A stretch of DNA of 64,000 bases from Bacteroides neonati (GTDB lineage Bacteria; Bacteroidota; Bacteroidia; Bacteroidales; Bacteroidaceae): contig NZ_HG726024.1 in NCBI RefSeq assembly GCF_000499785.1, positions 1-64,000 of the forward strand, read 5' to 3'. Under the pieces are notes generated by a model. The model was given only the letters and a program-made list of their open reading frames with translations, had not been told where the DNA came from and ran no database searches. Positions 6,822 through 16,261 of this stretch are shown here, piece by piece (the first letter of the stretch is position 1; every line of letters begins with the position of its first letter). The position numbers and the translations under genes were made by a program.

Positions 6822-7787
6822 TTACTGTTGTTGCTTAGGGTAAAGAGGGTTGCCTGTTTCGTCAACATCGGTCCATGACATTACATTCACATCAGAGAAA
6901 GAAACGGAACTTGTGCCGATCACAGCACTGAATCGATAGGAGTCTCCGGACTTAAGTTCCCCATTGGGAATGGGAACGTCTACACTATAAGTACGAGCAA
7001 CTGTTTCGTTATTGACCAATACGTTGAGTACAAGTTTCATCGGAGTGGTAGTGCTTAAGGGAAGCATAATGTATTGTGCTAAAGTTCCGTTAATACCCAT
7101 TTGAACCGGTGCTGCATAGCTATTGGCCGGCGTGATAGTTCCATTACTCAAATTCATTGTTGCACCAGGAGCAGAAGGGGTAATTGTTGCTGAAACCAGT
7201 TGGTTTAATTTTAAACTAGGATCGGTGGAAATCTCAAACACAACTTGTGTAGCAGAATGTAAGAAAATGATTGGTTGACTAACCTGCTCTGTATTGATAT
7301 CTTGCAATTTATTATTAGCCCAAAGGTAGTCCACACCATTGACTAAGGTATGCGATATACCATTGGTAAATTGGGGAGGCGTGCTATATGAATTATTTGA
7401 AACAGCATAAAATGAATACACACCGGTTGGAAGATACATTCTATAGTCGTTGGCACCAGTTAATACGCCTGCGCTGGAGGTTACGTATAGTCCATGCTCT
7501 GCTATGTCATTCATTGAACCGATCGGCGATTTATAGGCAAAGATTAGGCTTGCTATTCCTTTCTGCATGGGCGAAAGTGAGCGAGTCAAATTGCGGCTCT
7601 CAACAGTGGCATGAAAAGTTACTAACGATGTTTTGTTGTTGCCGCTACCATTATTGTTGTCGGATGTGCCGTTATTGGGGGTATCGCCTAGGTCAATATT
7701 GATAATACTTTTGGTACATCCCGAAAAGCACAGTAGGGAAGACAAGATAATCATCCCTACATTTGTTTTTGATAAAAAGGTATTCAT
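6822..7787 (-). CDS. Fimbrillin-family lipoprotein
   Basis: A 321-residue exported lipoprotein. A hydrophobic signal ends in the lipobox LCFSGC with Cys24 as the lipidation site. A low-complexity linker rich in Asn, Gly and Ser (about 34-52) follows, then a beta-rich body. The body has the features of the fimbrillin/FimB-Mfa2 superfamily: an early VTFHATVESRN strand, a central YLWANNKL segment, and a late VDVPIPNG and WTDVDETGNPLYP end. It would sit on the outer membrane as a minor fimbria or adhesin component. It stands alone and has a structured leader (7873-7977). Confidence 0.75.
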   Translation of the reverse strand: MNTFLSKTNVGMIILSSLLCFSGCTKSIINIDLGDTPNNGTSDNNNGSGNNKTSLVTFHATVESRNLTRSLSPMQKGIASLIFAYKSPIGSMNDIAEHGLYVTSSAGVLTGANDYRMYLPTGVYSFYAVSNNSYSTPPQFTNGISHTLVNGVDYLWANNKLQDINTEQVSQPIIFLHSATQVVFEISTDPSLKLNQLVSATITPSAPGATMNLSNGTITPANSYAAPVQMGINGTLAQYIMLPLSTTTPMKLVLNVLVNNETVARTYSVDVPIPNGELKSGDSYRFSAVIGTSSVSFSDVNVMSWTDVDETGNPLYPKQQQ

Positions 7788-7872
7788 ATTAAAATTGATT
7801 TATAATAAATGATTACCTATATACACTTCAAATGGGATTTTGTTCAGAAAAAGAGAGGGAATATACGGGCAT

Positions 7873-7940
7873 AAAAAAAGGCTATCTATCCCAGACAGCC
7901 AATCTTTTTTGTTAACCTTAAATCTAATACTATGAAAAAC
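7873..7940 (-). ncRNA. Leader RNA or small RNA with its own promoter and terminator
   Basis: On the reverse strand a promoter (7977-7947) is followed about 50 bases later by a hairpin (AGACAGCC/GGCTATCT type, complement of 7880-7900) and a run of seven T (complement of 7873-7879). The short transcript would be about 65-70 bases and lies just before the fimbrillin gene start (7787). It can be read as a free small RNA or as an attenuator controlling that gene. Confidence 0.5.
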
Positions 7941-7946
7941 ACAGTG

Positions 7947-7977
7947 CAAAGATACGATCTTTTGAGTTATTTGCAAA
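7947..7977 (-). promoter_or_regulatory. Promoter of the fimbrillin leader
   Basis: Reverse strand: TTTG (7977-7974), 19 bases, then TATCTTTG (7954-7947), a full consensus match. It drives the leader RNA and, with read-through, the fimbrillin gene. Confidence 0.65.
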
Positions 7978-8054
7978 CACTGAAAAAATAAAAGCATCGT
8001 TTATAGCATTCTTTAATAAAAATGGTTATTCTGTTAACTGTTTTGTTGCGTTTC

Positions 8055-8068
8055 TTGATCTAGATCAA
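8055..8068 (+). promoter_or_regulatory. FNR/Crp-type palindrome before the MATE gene
   Basis: TTGATCTAGATCAA is a perfect 14-base palindrome matching the FNR half-site pattern TTGAT-N4-ATCAA. It ends 23 bases before a TACCTTTG -7 box (8092-8099), which places its centre near -42, the position used by class II Crp/Fnr activators. Confidence 0.6.
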
Positions 8069-8126
8069 TTACCTTTATCGTTGATTTTAAATACCTTTGC
8101 GCACCGATAAAAGAAGAGGAGTCAGC

Positions 8127-9479
8127 GTGGCACAAAGAATAAAACAAGAAAGTGTTAAAAGGAGGCTTGCTAAGTTGGCGGCACCTATTTTTATTGAAAC
8201 ATTATTGATTATGATGTTGGGGGCGGTAGACACATTGATGTTAAGTCGCCATTCGGACAATAGTGTGGCAGCCGTAGGGGTTGTCAACCAAATCATCATG
8301 CTTACCTTTTTGGTTTTTGAAGTAATCAATTTAGGCACTTCGGTGCTCTGCTCACTGTATCTGGGTGCACGCATGCAAGAGAAAGTAGTACAGGTAGTGG
8401 GCGTTTCCTTATTGGTGAATATGTTGATAGGAGGGCTGATCAGTTTGCTTCTTTATTTATTAAACACGACTATTCTTGGTTGGATGGGGCTGGGTCCCGA
8501 ATTGATGACCGACGGAGCAGACTATATGCGTATTGTCGGTAGCTTTGCCTTCTTCCAAGCAATTTCGCTTACGCTTTCGGCAGCTTTGCGCAGTGCCAAC
8601 AAAGCCATTTACCCGATGTTGGTAACGGTGGTGGTAAACGTGATTAATATCATTGGTAACTATTCGTTGATTTTTGGTAAATTCGGTTTTCCCGAGCTGG
8701 GAGTAGAGGGAGCTGCTATTTCTACGGCAGTCAGTCGTGGTGTAGCTATGGTGCTTCTTTTTATTATTTTGTTTCGCAAATATATTCCTCGTTTCCCGTT
8801 AGCCTATTTCCGTCCTTTTCCCTGGGGTGAGCTTAAGAATCTGATGCGGATAGGGTTGCCATCGGCGGGTGAGCAACTTTCGTATAGTTCATCGCAGGTG
8901 GTTCTTACGTTCTTCATCAATATGTTGGGTGTCGAGGCATTGGCTACGCGTACGTATTGTGTTAATATTATTATGTTTGTTTACCTCTTCAGTATTGCTA
9001 TGGCACAAGGTGGAGCTATTTGTATCGGCCATCTGATTGGAGAGAACAAACCGCATGCCGCTTTCTTATTGGGTAAATATGTGATGAAAAAGTCGGTCAT
9101 GATAACCGTTCTTCTATCTTGTTTGCTGGCTGTCTTCGGGCGTACCATATTGGGGGCATTAACCCAGAACCCCGAAATCATTCACATGGGTATGATTATA
9201 CTGATGATTGATGTGGTGCTCGAAATAGGTCGTCCGATCAATATTTTTGCTACCAATGCACTAAGGGCGGCGGGTGATGTAAATTATCCTTTTTATGTAG
9301 GACTTATTGTGATGTGGAGCGTGGCAGTTGGCGGTGGCTATCTGTTTGGTATTCATTGGGGATGGGGCATTTGCGGCATGTGGGTTGCCTTCCTGCTTGA
9401 CGAAAATATACGCGGTTTTATCTTCGTACGTCGCTGGTACGGGATGAAATGGATACGTAAAAGTTTTGTCCGAGGGTAA
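8127..9479 (+). CDS. MATE-family multidrug/metabolite efflux transporter
   Basis: A 450-residue polytopic membrane protein with about twelve hydrophobic helices. The family hallmarks are the opening AAPIFIETLLIMMLGAVDTLM and a second half starting MRIGLPSAGEQLSYS. Such pumps exchange organic cations or metabolites for Na+ or H+. I place the start at GTG 8127 (AGGAG lies just before it). The open frame reaches a TTG at 8097, but that codon lies inside the -7 box TACCTTTG (8092-8099) and would not be transcribed. It is followed by a transporter gene with its own promoter. Confidence 0.85.
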   Translation: MAQRIKQESVKRRLAKLAAPIFIETLLIMMLGAVDTLMLSRHSDNSVAAVGVVNQIIMLTFLVFEVINLGTSVLCSLYLGARMQEKVVQVVGVSLLVNMLIGGLISLLLYLLNTTILGWMGLGPELMTDGADYMRIVGSFAFFQAISLTLSAALRSANKAIYPMLVTVVVNVINIIGNYSLIFGKFGFPELGVEGAAISTAVSRGVAMVLLFIILFRKYIPRFPLAYFRPFPWGELKNLMRIGLPSAGEQLSYSSSQVVLTFFINMLGVEALATRTYCVNIIMFVYLFSIAMAQGGAICIGHLIGENKPHAAFLLGKYVMKKSVMITVLLSCLLAVFGRTILGALTQNPEIIHMGMIILMIDVVLEIGRPINIFATNALRAAGDVNYPFYVGLIVMWSVAVGGGYLFGIHWGWGICGMWVAFLLDENIRGFIFVRRWYGMKWIRKSFVRG

Positions 9480-9495
9480 ATAGTTTCTATCTTTG
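9465..9495 (+). promoter_or_regulatory. Promoter of the AspT-type transporter gene
   Basis: TTTG (9465-9468), 19 bases, TATCTTTG (9488-9495): a full match. The -33 box lies inside the last codons of the preceding MATE gene. Confidence 0.7.
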
Positions 9496-9522
9496 CAGCC
9501 TCATATTGGCACAATATTTTAA

Positions 9523-11184
9523 ATGGAGTGGTTATCTAGTTTGTTCATAGAACATTCGGCCTTGCAGGCTGTCATTATCCTTTCGCTTATTTCAGCTATC
9601 GGATTAGGGTTGGGGAAGATTCATATTTGCGGTATATCGCTGGGTGTTACTTTTGTCTTTTTTGCCGGTATTCTGGCAGGGCACTTCGGACTCTCTATCG
9701 ATCCACAGATGTTGAACTATGCCGAGAGTTTCGGGCTTATTATCTTTGTATATGCATTGGGACTGCAAGTTGGTCCCGGCTTTTTTAGTTCCTTTCGCAC
9801 AGGAGGGTTTACGCTCAATATGCTTGCCATTGGTGTGGTTATGCTGGGCACACTGTTTACGGTCATAGCCAGTATATGCACCAATGTTTCACTACCCGAT
9901 ATGGTGGGTATTCTTTGTGGGGCCACAACCAATACACCGGCACTGGGTGCTGCTCAACAAACGCTGAAACAGATGGGACTTGAGAGCAACACACCCGCAT
10001 TGGGTTGTGCTGTGGCCTATCCGTTGGGAGTGATCGGAGTGATTCTGGCTGTATTGATTATTCGTAAAACATTGGCTCGAAAGGTAAACCTCGAACTACC
10101 CGAGAAAGATGAAACGAACCAGACCTATATTGGTGCCTTTCAGGTGCATAATCCCGCTGTGTTTAATAAAAGTGTTAAGGAAATTGCTCATATGAGCCGT
10201 TCTAAATTTGTCATCTCCCGTTTATGGAGAGAGGGCAATGTGAGTATTCCTACTTCCGAAAAAGTAATCAAGGAAAATGATCGCTTGCTGGTTGTTACTG
10301 CCGAGAAGGATGCAGTGGTACTAACCATCTTGTTTGGCGAACAGGAGAATACGGACTGGAATAAAGAAGATATCGACTGGAATGCGATTGATAGTCAGCT
10401 TGTTTCGCAGCGTATCGTAATTACTCGTCCCGAGCTGAATGGTAAAAAGTTGGGTGCGTTGCGTTTGCGAAATCATTACGGCATTAACATCAGTAGAGTG
10501 TATCGTTCGGGCGTGCAGTTGCTGGCAACCTCCGAACTACGTTTGCAGTTGGGCGATCGCTTAACTGTAGTAGGAGAGGCCGCTGCCCTCCAAAATGTAG
10601 AGAAGGTTTTGGGCAATGCCGTTAAGAGTTTGAAAGAACCTAACCTGGTAGCTGTCTTTGTGGGTATTGTTCTCGGCTTGGCATTGGGTGCGATACCGCT
10701 TACAATTCCCGGTATCAGTACGCCTGTGAAATTAGGTTTGGCTGGCGGCCCTATTGTAGTCGGTATTTTGATCGGTACCTTCGGCCCTCGTCTGCATATG
10801 GTAACTTATACCACCCGCAGTGCCAACCTGATGCTTCGTGCGCTTGGGCTCTCCATGTATCTGGCGTGTTTGGGACTTGATGCAGGTACGCATTTCTTTG
10901 CAACGGTCTTTCGTCCCGAAGGGCTCCTCTGGATTGCTTTGGGAGCGGGACTGACCTTGATACCCACTCTGATTATCGGTTTTATTGCATTCAAACTGAT
11001 GAAGATCGATTTTGGTACGGTATCGGGTATGTTGTGCGGAAGCATGGCCAATCCGATGGCACTCAACTATGCCAACGACACTATACCCGGAGATAATCCT
11101 TCCGTAGCTTATGCTACGGTTTATCCTCTTAGTATGTTTCTACGCGTTATTATTGCGCAGCTCCTTTTAATGTTTTTATTATGA
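9523..11184 (+). CDS. AspT/YidE-type transporter with two TrkA-C (RCK-C) domains
   Basis: A 553-residue inner-membrane protein with the architecture of the aspartate:alanine exchanger family. An N-terminal block of about five helices (1-170) precedes two soluble RCK-C domains (about 205-275 and 290-365). A second helix block follows (about 375-553). Duplicated signatures are visible: GATTNTPALGAAQQ in the first block and SMANPMALNYAND in the second. The substrate cannot be read from sequence; family members exchange amino or dicarboxylic acids. The stop overlaps a tiny frame leading into fbp. Confidence 0.82.
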   Translation: MEWLSSLFIEHSALQAVIILSLISAIGLGLGKIHICGISLGVTFVFFAGILAGHFGLSIDPQMLNYAESFGLIIFVYALGLQVGPGFFSSFRTGGFTLNMLAIGVVMLGTLFTVIASICTNVSLPDMVGILCGATTNTPALGAAQQTLKQMGLESNTPALGCAVAYPLGVIGVILAVLIIRKTLARKVNLELPEKDETNQTYIGAFQVHNPAVFNKSVKEIAHMSRSKFVISRLWREGNVSIPTSEKVIKENDRLLVVTAEKDAVVLTILFGEQENTDWNKEDIDWNAIDSQLVSQRIVITRPELNGKKLGALRLRNHYGINISRVYRSGVQLLATSELRLQLGDRLTVVGEAAALQNVEKVLGNAVKSLKEPNLVAVFVGIVLGLALGAIPLTIPGISTPVKLGLAGGPIVVGILIGTFGPRLHMVTYTTRSANLMLRALGLSMYLACLGLDAGTHFFATVFRPEGLLWIALGAGLTLIPTLIIGFIAFKLMKIDFGTVSGMLCGSMANPMALNYANDTIPGDNPSVAYATVYPLSMFLRVIIAQLLLMFLL

Positions 11185-11240
11185 CCGAAGAACAAAGAGA
11201 CACGTTTTTGAGTTCTTTATTGATAAACCTAAATATATAA
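11181..11240 (+). CDS. Possible 19-codon coupling minigene between transporter and fbp
   Basis: ATG 11181 overlaps the transporter stop (ATGA) and opens 19 codons ending TAA 11238-11240, whose last base is the A of the fbp ATG. The chain of overlaps suggests that ribosomes could move from one gene to the next through this minigene. The sequence MTEEQRDTFLSSLLINLNI matches nothing I know. It could equally be chance. Confidence 0.3.
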   Translation: MTEEQRDTFLSSLLINLNI

Positions 11241-13225
11241 TGAATCCTATATCTCTTGAAGCCATTGCCGGCGACCTGCGATACTTGCAGTTATTATCCC
11301 GTAGCTTTCCTACGATTGCCGATGCCAGTACCGAAATAATTAACCTCGAAGCCATCTTGAACCTGCCCAAAGGTACAGAGCACTTTCTTACCGATATTCA
11401 TGGGGAGTACGAGGCTTTTCAGCATGTGCTGAAGAATGCTTCGGGCGCAGTAAAGCGCAAAGTGAACGAAATTTTCGGCAATACGTTGCGCGAATCCGAA
11501 AAGAAAGAAATATGCACACTGATTTATTATCCCGAAGAGAAGCTACAATTGGTCAAGGCGCGCGAGAAAGACCTTGATGATTGGTACCTCATTACCCTGA
11601 ACCAGTTGGTAAAAGTGTGCCAGAATGTCTCTTCCAAATACACTCGCTCTAAAGTGCGCAAATCGTTACCGGCCGAGTTCTCGTACATCATTCAGGAATT
11701 ATTGCACGAGTCGACTGTAGAACCGAATAAACATGCTTACATCAACGTGGTTATCAGTACCATTATCTCGACCAAGCGTGCCGACGATTTCATCATTGCC
11801 ATGTGTAACCTCATTCAGCGCCTCACCATCGACTCGCTGCACATTGTAGGCGATATCTTCGACCGTGGGCCGGGTGCACATATTATAATGGATACACTCT
11901 GCAACTATCATAACTTTGATATTCAGTGGGGCAATCATGATATTCTTTGGATGGGCGCAGCATCGGGCAATACGAGCTGTATGGCCAATGTCATCCGTAT
12001 GTCGATGCGTTACGGCAATCTGGCCACTCTCGAAGATGGCTACGGTATCAACCTGTTGCCGTTGGCTACTTTCGCCATGGATACGTATGCCGATGATCCC
12101 TGTACGATCTTTGCGCCGAAGATGAACTTTGCCGATGCAACGTACAATGAGAAAACACTCCGTTTAATCATGCAGATGCACAAAGCCATTACGGTGATTC
12201 AGTTCAAGCTGGAGGCAGATATCATCAACCGTCGGCCGGAATTTAATATGGGCAACCGTAAGCTGCTCGAGAAGATTGATTTTGAGCGAGGTGTTTTTGT
12301 GTACGAAGGCAAGGAGTACGAGATGCGCGATACTTACTTCCCAACGATTGATCCTGCCGACCCGTATCGGCTCACAGAAGAGGAGCGCGAGCTAGTCGAT
12401 AAGATTCAGTATTCGTTTATGAACAGTGAGAAGCTGAAGAAGCACATGCGCTGTCTGTTTACCTATGGCGGAATGTATCTGGTTTGCAACTCGAACCTGC
12501 TGTATCACGCGTCGATGCCGTTGAATGCCGATGGCAGCTTCAAGCATGTAACCATTCGGGGCAAAGAATATTGGGGCAAGAAACTGTTGGATAAGATCGA
12601 TCAACTCATACGTACCGCCTATTTCGATGAGGGGGGAGAAGAGGAACAGCAATTTGCCATGGACTACATCTGGTATATGTGGTGCGGCCCCGACGCTCCT
12701 TCGTTCGATAAAGATAAGATGGCAACGTTCGAGCGTTACTTTATTGCCGACAAGTCGTTGCATAAAGAGACGAAAGGCTATTACTATACGCTACGCGATG
12801 AAGAAGAGGTTTGCGACCGGATTCTGAAAGAGTTTGAGGTAAGTGGGCTTCATACCCATATTATCAACGGACACGTGCCGGTCAAAACCATCAAAGGAGA
12901 GCAACCGATGAAAGCGGGTGGCAAACTGTTGGTAATCGATGGTGGCTTCTCGAAGGCTTACCAACCCGAAACAGGCATTGCCGGATACACGTTGGTGTAT
13001 CATTCGCACGGAATGCAGTTGGTGCAACACGAACCTTTTCAGTCCGCTCAGGAGGCGATAGAGGAGGGACAGGATATTAAGTCGACCACCTTTGTTATCG
13101 AATTTAATTCGCAGCGCATGATGGTGAAAGATACGGATAAAGGACAGGAACTGGTGACTCAGATTCACGACTTAAAGAAATTGCTGGTAGCCTATCGCAC
13201 CGGTTTGATTAAGGAGAAGGTGTAG
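11240..13225 (+). CDS. fbp: Fructose-1,6-bisphosphatase, class III
   Basis: A 661-residue class III FBPase, the form typical of Firmicutes and Bacteroidetes. It hydrolyses fructose 1,6-bisphosphate to fructose 6-phosphate in gluconeogenesis. The metallophosphoesterase motifs are present: DIHGEYEAF (near residue 53), GDIFDRGPG (near 206) and GNHD (near 230), with later metal-ligand histidines in INGHVPV. Length is normal. The start at 11240 follows the stop of a 19-codon frame by overlap, and no separate promoter is evident, so it is probably co-transcribed with the transporter gene. Confidence 0.95.
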   Translation: MNPISLEAIAGDLRYLQLLSRSFPTIADASTEIINLEAILNLPKGTEHFLTDIHGEYEAFQHVLKNASGAVKRKVNEIFGNTLRESEKKEICTLIYYPEEKLQLVKAREKDLDDWYLITLNQLVKVCQNVSSKYTRSKVRKSLPAEFSYIIQELLHESTVEPNKHAYINVVISTIISTKRADDFIIAMCNLIQRLTIDSLHIVGDIFDRGPGAHIIMDTLCNYHNFDIQWGNHDILWMGAASGNTSCMANVIRMSMRYGNLATLEDGYGINLLPLATFAMDTYADDPCTIFAPKMNFADATYNEKTLRLIMQMHKAITVIQFKLEADIINRRPEFNMGNRKLLEKIDFERGVFVYEGKEYEMRDTYFPTIDPADPYRLTEEERELVDKIQYSFMNSEKLKKHMRCLFTYGGMYLVCNSNLLYHASMPLNADGSFKHVTIRGKEYWGKKLLDKIDQLIRTAYFDEGGEEEQQFAMDYIWYMWCGPDAPSFDKDKMATFERYFIADKSLHKETKGYYYTLRDEEEVCDRILKEFEVSGLHTHIINGHVPVKTIKGEQPMKAGGKLLVIDGGFSKAYQPETGIAGYTLVYHSHGMQLVQHEPFQSAQEAIEEGQDIKSTTFVIEFNSQRMMVKDTDKGQELVTQIHDLKKLLVAYRTGLIKEKV

Positions 13226-13269
13226 TACTTCTCCTTATCCGTAATCCATCTCCTTACTCGTAATCGATC

Positions 13270-14412
13270 TTAAAAGAGTATAATGCCGGCTTCGACAATC
13301 AATCCCTTGTCGTATGTCCGGCTTTTTCCATATTGCTTATCGATACCGTATCCGCCTGTGGCAAAGATACCCAGCTTTTGAGTCAGCTGCATTTCGAGGT
13401 TGATGCGTCCTTGTAGGGCATACAAGCGGGCCGGAATGCCGTTGTGCTTATTGCCGAACGTCTCCATGTGCTGATAGCCCAAGTCGCCGCTAATGCTCAG
13501 TGTTTTGTATAACGGTAGCCAGAGTCCGCCCCGATAAAACACGGCTGCCGAAAACTTATCGTTAAAGTCCAGGTAGTGTGTGCCTCCACCCACAAGGGTG
13601 TAAAAGAGTTTGTTCTTGAAGCGTGCCGCTACGTTGAGCTTCGTTGCATTGCCGCCAAAGAGCATCATTTGCACTTTCGTATCCGGATTGGCATTGACAA
13701 GACCTAATTGAAGACCTTTCATGTCGTCTTTATAATAATTGACCAATCCAATTTGCAACCCCTTTGCGGAGGTTGTATAGTTTAAGAGTCCTACTTGCGC
13801 ACCAGTTAGCCGATCGGCAGTGATATTGCCTAAGCCCGAAAGCTGAAGTCCCTTCATGCTGCCGCCCACTACATTGAGTAAGCCCGATGTGGTAACTCCC
13901 GTAAACGACGAGCCGGCAATGTTTGCTAATCCGGCTATCTGCACCCCTATGCCCTGATTGCCGGATATATTTACGAGTCCGCTGGCCATTACCCCACATA
14001 GATGATCGCCTGCAATGTTGGTCAGCCCCGATACTAGTACGCCTTGTGCTTGATGCCCGGCAATATTGACCAAGCCCGTAGCCGAAAGCCCTGCCATATT
14101 ATTGCCGTTGATGTTGCTGATACCCGAAATCTGTACTCCCCGCATGCTTCTACCTACCAAGTTGCTGATGGCAGATAGTTGCACACCATTCATATCTTGA
14201 TGTACCACTCCGGGCAGTAAGTTGATGCTTACGCCATTCAACCGATTCATGGTAGACTGAAAACCGATATTGAAATACGTGGTTTGCAGGCTGTCGATCG
14301 GTTGTGTCGCTATTTTCTTCCAAAGAGAGAGGTTGATGCCTGCACTCTTGTTCTGGGCTGATAAGCCAACGGCAGCCACAATGAGGGCTGCCGTTATCCA
14401 TAATTTTTTCAT
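13270..14412 (-). CDS. Exported surface-repeat protein (LA_2272-like)
   Basis: A 380-residue secreted protein. I start it at ATG 14412, where a clean signal peptide begins (MKKLWITAALIVAAVGLSAQ); the frame is open further but upstream codons belong to the acyl-CoA ligase gene. Residues about 60-260 consist of some eight to nine imperfect repeats of about 22-23 residues built on G-x-Q-x-S-G-L-x-N-I, as in leptospiral LA_2272-type surface repeats. The C-terminal 120 residues look like outer-membrane beta strands ending in IILF. Its start shares one base with the ligase stop (TAATG), so the two are translationally coupled. Function unknown. Confidence 0.68.
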   Translation of the reverse strand: MKKLWITAALIVAAVGLSAQNKSAGINLSLWKKIATQPIDSLQTTYFNIGFQSTMNRLNGVSINLLPGVVHQDMNGVQLSAISNLVGRSMRGVQISGISNINGNNMAGLSATGLVNIAGHQAQGVLVSGLTNIAGDHLCGVMASGLVNISGNQGIGVQIAGLANIAGSSFTGVTTSGLLNVVGGSMKGLQLSGLGNITADRLTGAQVGLLNYTTSAKGLQIGLVNYYKDDMKGLQLGLVNANPDTKVQMMLFGGNATKLNVAARFKNKLFYTLVGGGTHYLDFNDKFSAAVFYRGGLWLPLYKTLSISGDLGYQHMETFGNKHNGIPARLYALQGRINLEMQLTQKLGIFATGGYGIDKQYGKSRTYDKGLIVEAGIILF

Positions 14413-16070
14413 TATCCTTTTGCTTCTTGATATAAGAAACGCTTGATACTCTTCTTCGGAGTCTTTTCGAACTCTTCGGGATAGATCTTCATTTTTGAAA
14501 TCTGGCAATAAGCCGGCAGCATGGCATTGAGCGTTATGCGATTCTCTTCCATGACTCCTTCCATATCTTCGTGCTTAAGCCCTTGGGCAAAGGCTTCGTC
14601 GAAGTCGGGATACACCAGTCCGACGAGTTTGTCGTTCTGTTGTACGATAATGCTTTCGGCCACATAAGGAAGGTTGTTCAACTTATCCTCAATCTCTTCG
14701 GGATAGATGTTCTGTCCGCTTGCACTGAGCAACATATTTTTGCTACGGCCTTTGATTGTGACATTGCCTTCGGCATCCATCAAAGCCAAATCGCCTGTGT
14801 GCAACCATCCGTCTTTATCGATCACTTCCCGCGAAGCTTCTTCGTTCTTATAATATCCTAGCATGACATTATCGCCACGGCATACAATTTCTCCTACTTG
14901 ATTTTCGGGGTCGGGCGAAAGTATCTTCACCTCCATGCGTGGAGCAGGTTTTCCGCACGAACCTCCCTTAAAGGTTTTCCAGTCTTCGTAGCAGATAATC
15001 GGACCGCATTCGGTCATACCATAACCTACGGTATAAGGGAATTCGATCATGCGTAGAAATTGTTCTACCTCTTGATTGAAACCTGCACCGCCAATAATGA
15101 CTGTTTCGAAGTTTCCACCAAAGGCCTGAACCATCTTCTCGCGAACACTGGCACGTATTTTATCATTGATGATGGGTACCTTCAACAGCAACTTCATGGC
15201 AGGGGTTTCCAGCTTCGGCAAAATATTCTTTTTGATAATCTTCTCGATAATCAGCGGTACGGCTACTACCAGGTTGGGTTTAACTTCATCGAATGCCTGG
15301 AAGATGATCTTCGGACTGGGCATACGGGTTAAGAAGAAAATCTGGCAACCCACAGCAAATTCATAAAGGAATTCGAAGGCAAGTCCATACATATGTGCCA
15401 TGGGTAGCATGGACACAATGCGATTGCCCGGTTTTAAGTCGAGTACTTCGAAGGCAAAACGGGTATTTGACCACAAACTGCGATAGGGTAGCATGACGCC
15501 TTTTGAATAACTGGTTGTTCCGGAAGTGTAGTTGATAACCGCCAGTTCCTCGGGTTTGTCTTGATGGTAAGCGATGTGCTCCTGACGGAAATTCTTCGGA
15601 AACTTTTTGCCGAACATCTCATTCAGGTGCTCGCGTGCATGAGTTAACCTTTCACTTCGCGATACCAGCAGCGAAAAATCGGTCATCATCAAGATACCTT
15701 CGAGCAGTGGCATAGCTGCTTCGTTCAAGTTTTCCCAAACCATGTCGCCTACGAACAGCAACTTTGCTTCGGAGTGGTTGACGATGTTATGAACGTTATC
15801 TGCCTTAAATTCGTGCAGAATGGGAACGATTACCGCTCCATAAGTAAGTGTAGCGAGAAAGGTAACTCCCCAGTGAGAACTGTTACGTCCGCAAACGGCG
15901 ATTTTATCTCCTTTCTGAATGCCACTTTCTTCGAAAATAATGTGGATCTTCTCTATCTTACGAGCCACGTCTTTATACTGTAGGGTAGCTCCTTTGTAAT
16001 CGGTAAGAGCGTCTAGATCCCAATTGTTCTTGATACTATTTTCAATGTAAGCGATAAAACTTTGTTCCAT
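14412..16070 (-). CDS. AMP-dependent long-chain acyl-CoA synthetase
   Basis: A 552-residue ANL-superfamily ligase that activates a fatty acid with ATP and joins it to CoA. Motifs in order: the P-loop YTSGTTSYSKGVML (near 180), the YGMTECGP motif (near 350), GWLHTGDLAL (near 430) and a C-terminal lysine-containing tail (TPKKSIKRF). It has no signal peptide. Chain-length preference cannot be read from the sequence. It is the first gene of a two-gene operon with the surface-repeat gene and has its own consensus promoter (16130-16100). Confidence 0.88.
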   Translation of the reverse strand: MEQSFIAYIENSIKNNWDLDALTDYKGATLQYKDVARKIEKIHIIFEESGIQKGDKIAVCGRNSSHWGVTFLATLTYGAVIVPILHEFKADNVHNIVNHSEAKLLFVGDMVWENLNEAAMPLLEGILMMTDFSLLVSRSERLTHAREHLNEMFGKKFPKNFRQEHIAYHQDKPEELAVINYTSGTTSYSKGVMLPYRSLWSNTRFAFEVLDLKPGNRIVSMLPMAHMYGLAFEFLYEFAVGCQIFFLTRMPSPKIIFQAFDEVKPNLVVAVPLIIEKIIKKNILPKLETPAMKLLLKVPIINDKIRASVREKMVQAFGGNFETVIIGGAGFNQEVEQFLRMIEFPYTVGYGMTECGPIICYEDWKTFKGGSCGKPAPRMEVKILSPDPENQVGEIVCRGDNVMLGYYKNEEASREVIDKDGWLHTGDLALMDAEGNVTIKGRSKNMLLSASGQNIYPEEIEDKLNNLPYVAESIIVQQNDKLVGLVYPDFDEAFAQGLKHEDMEGVMEENRITLNAMLPAYCQISKMKIYPEEFEKTPKKSIKRFLYQEAKG

Positions 16071-16099
16071 TGTTTATGCACATTTGATATTAAATTGTG

Positions 16100-16130
16100 C
16101 AAATATAGTGCTTTCCAATGATTACGCAAA
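16100..16130 (-). promoter_or_regulatory. Promoter of the acyl-CoA ligase operon
   Basis: Reverse strand: TTTG (16130-16127), 19 bases, TATATTTG (16107-16100), about 30 bases before the start codon. Confidence 0.7.
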
Positions 16131-16261
16131 GTTTTTAGAGTTGAAAGTCATACATCGCCTGATATGGTAACTTTATTTCAAGAAGATTTCAGTTATATTT
16201 GGAGAAGATTTTAAGCCGTTTTAGCGTGATTGGGTAAGTCTGGGAATGAAGTAGAAAAACT

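Noticed and set aside
7932..7991. Short forward frame (MKNTVQRYDLL...) upstream of the MATE gene
   Set aside because: It runs antisense over a consensus reverse-strand promoter and has no context; coincidental.
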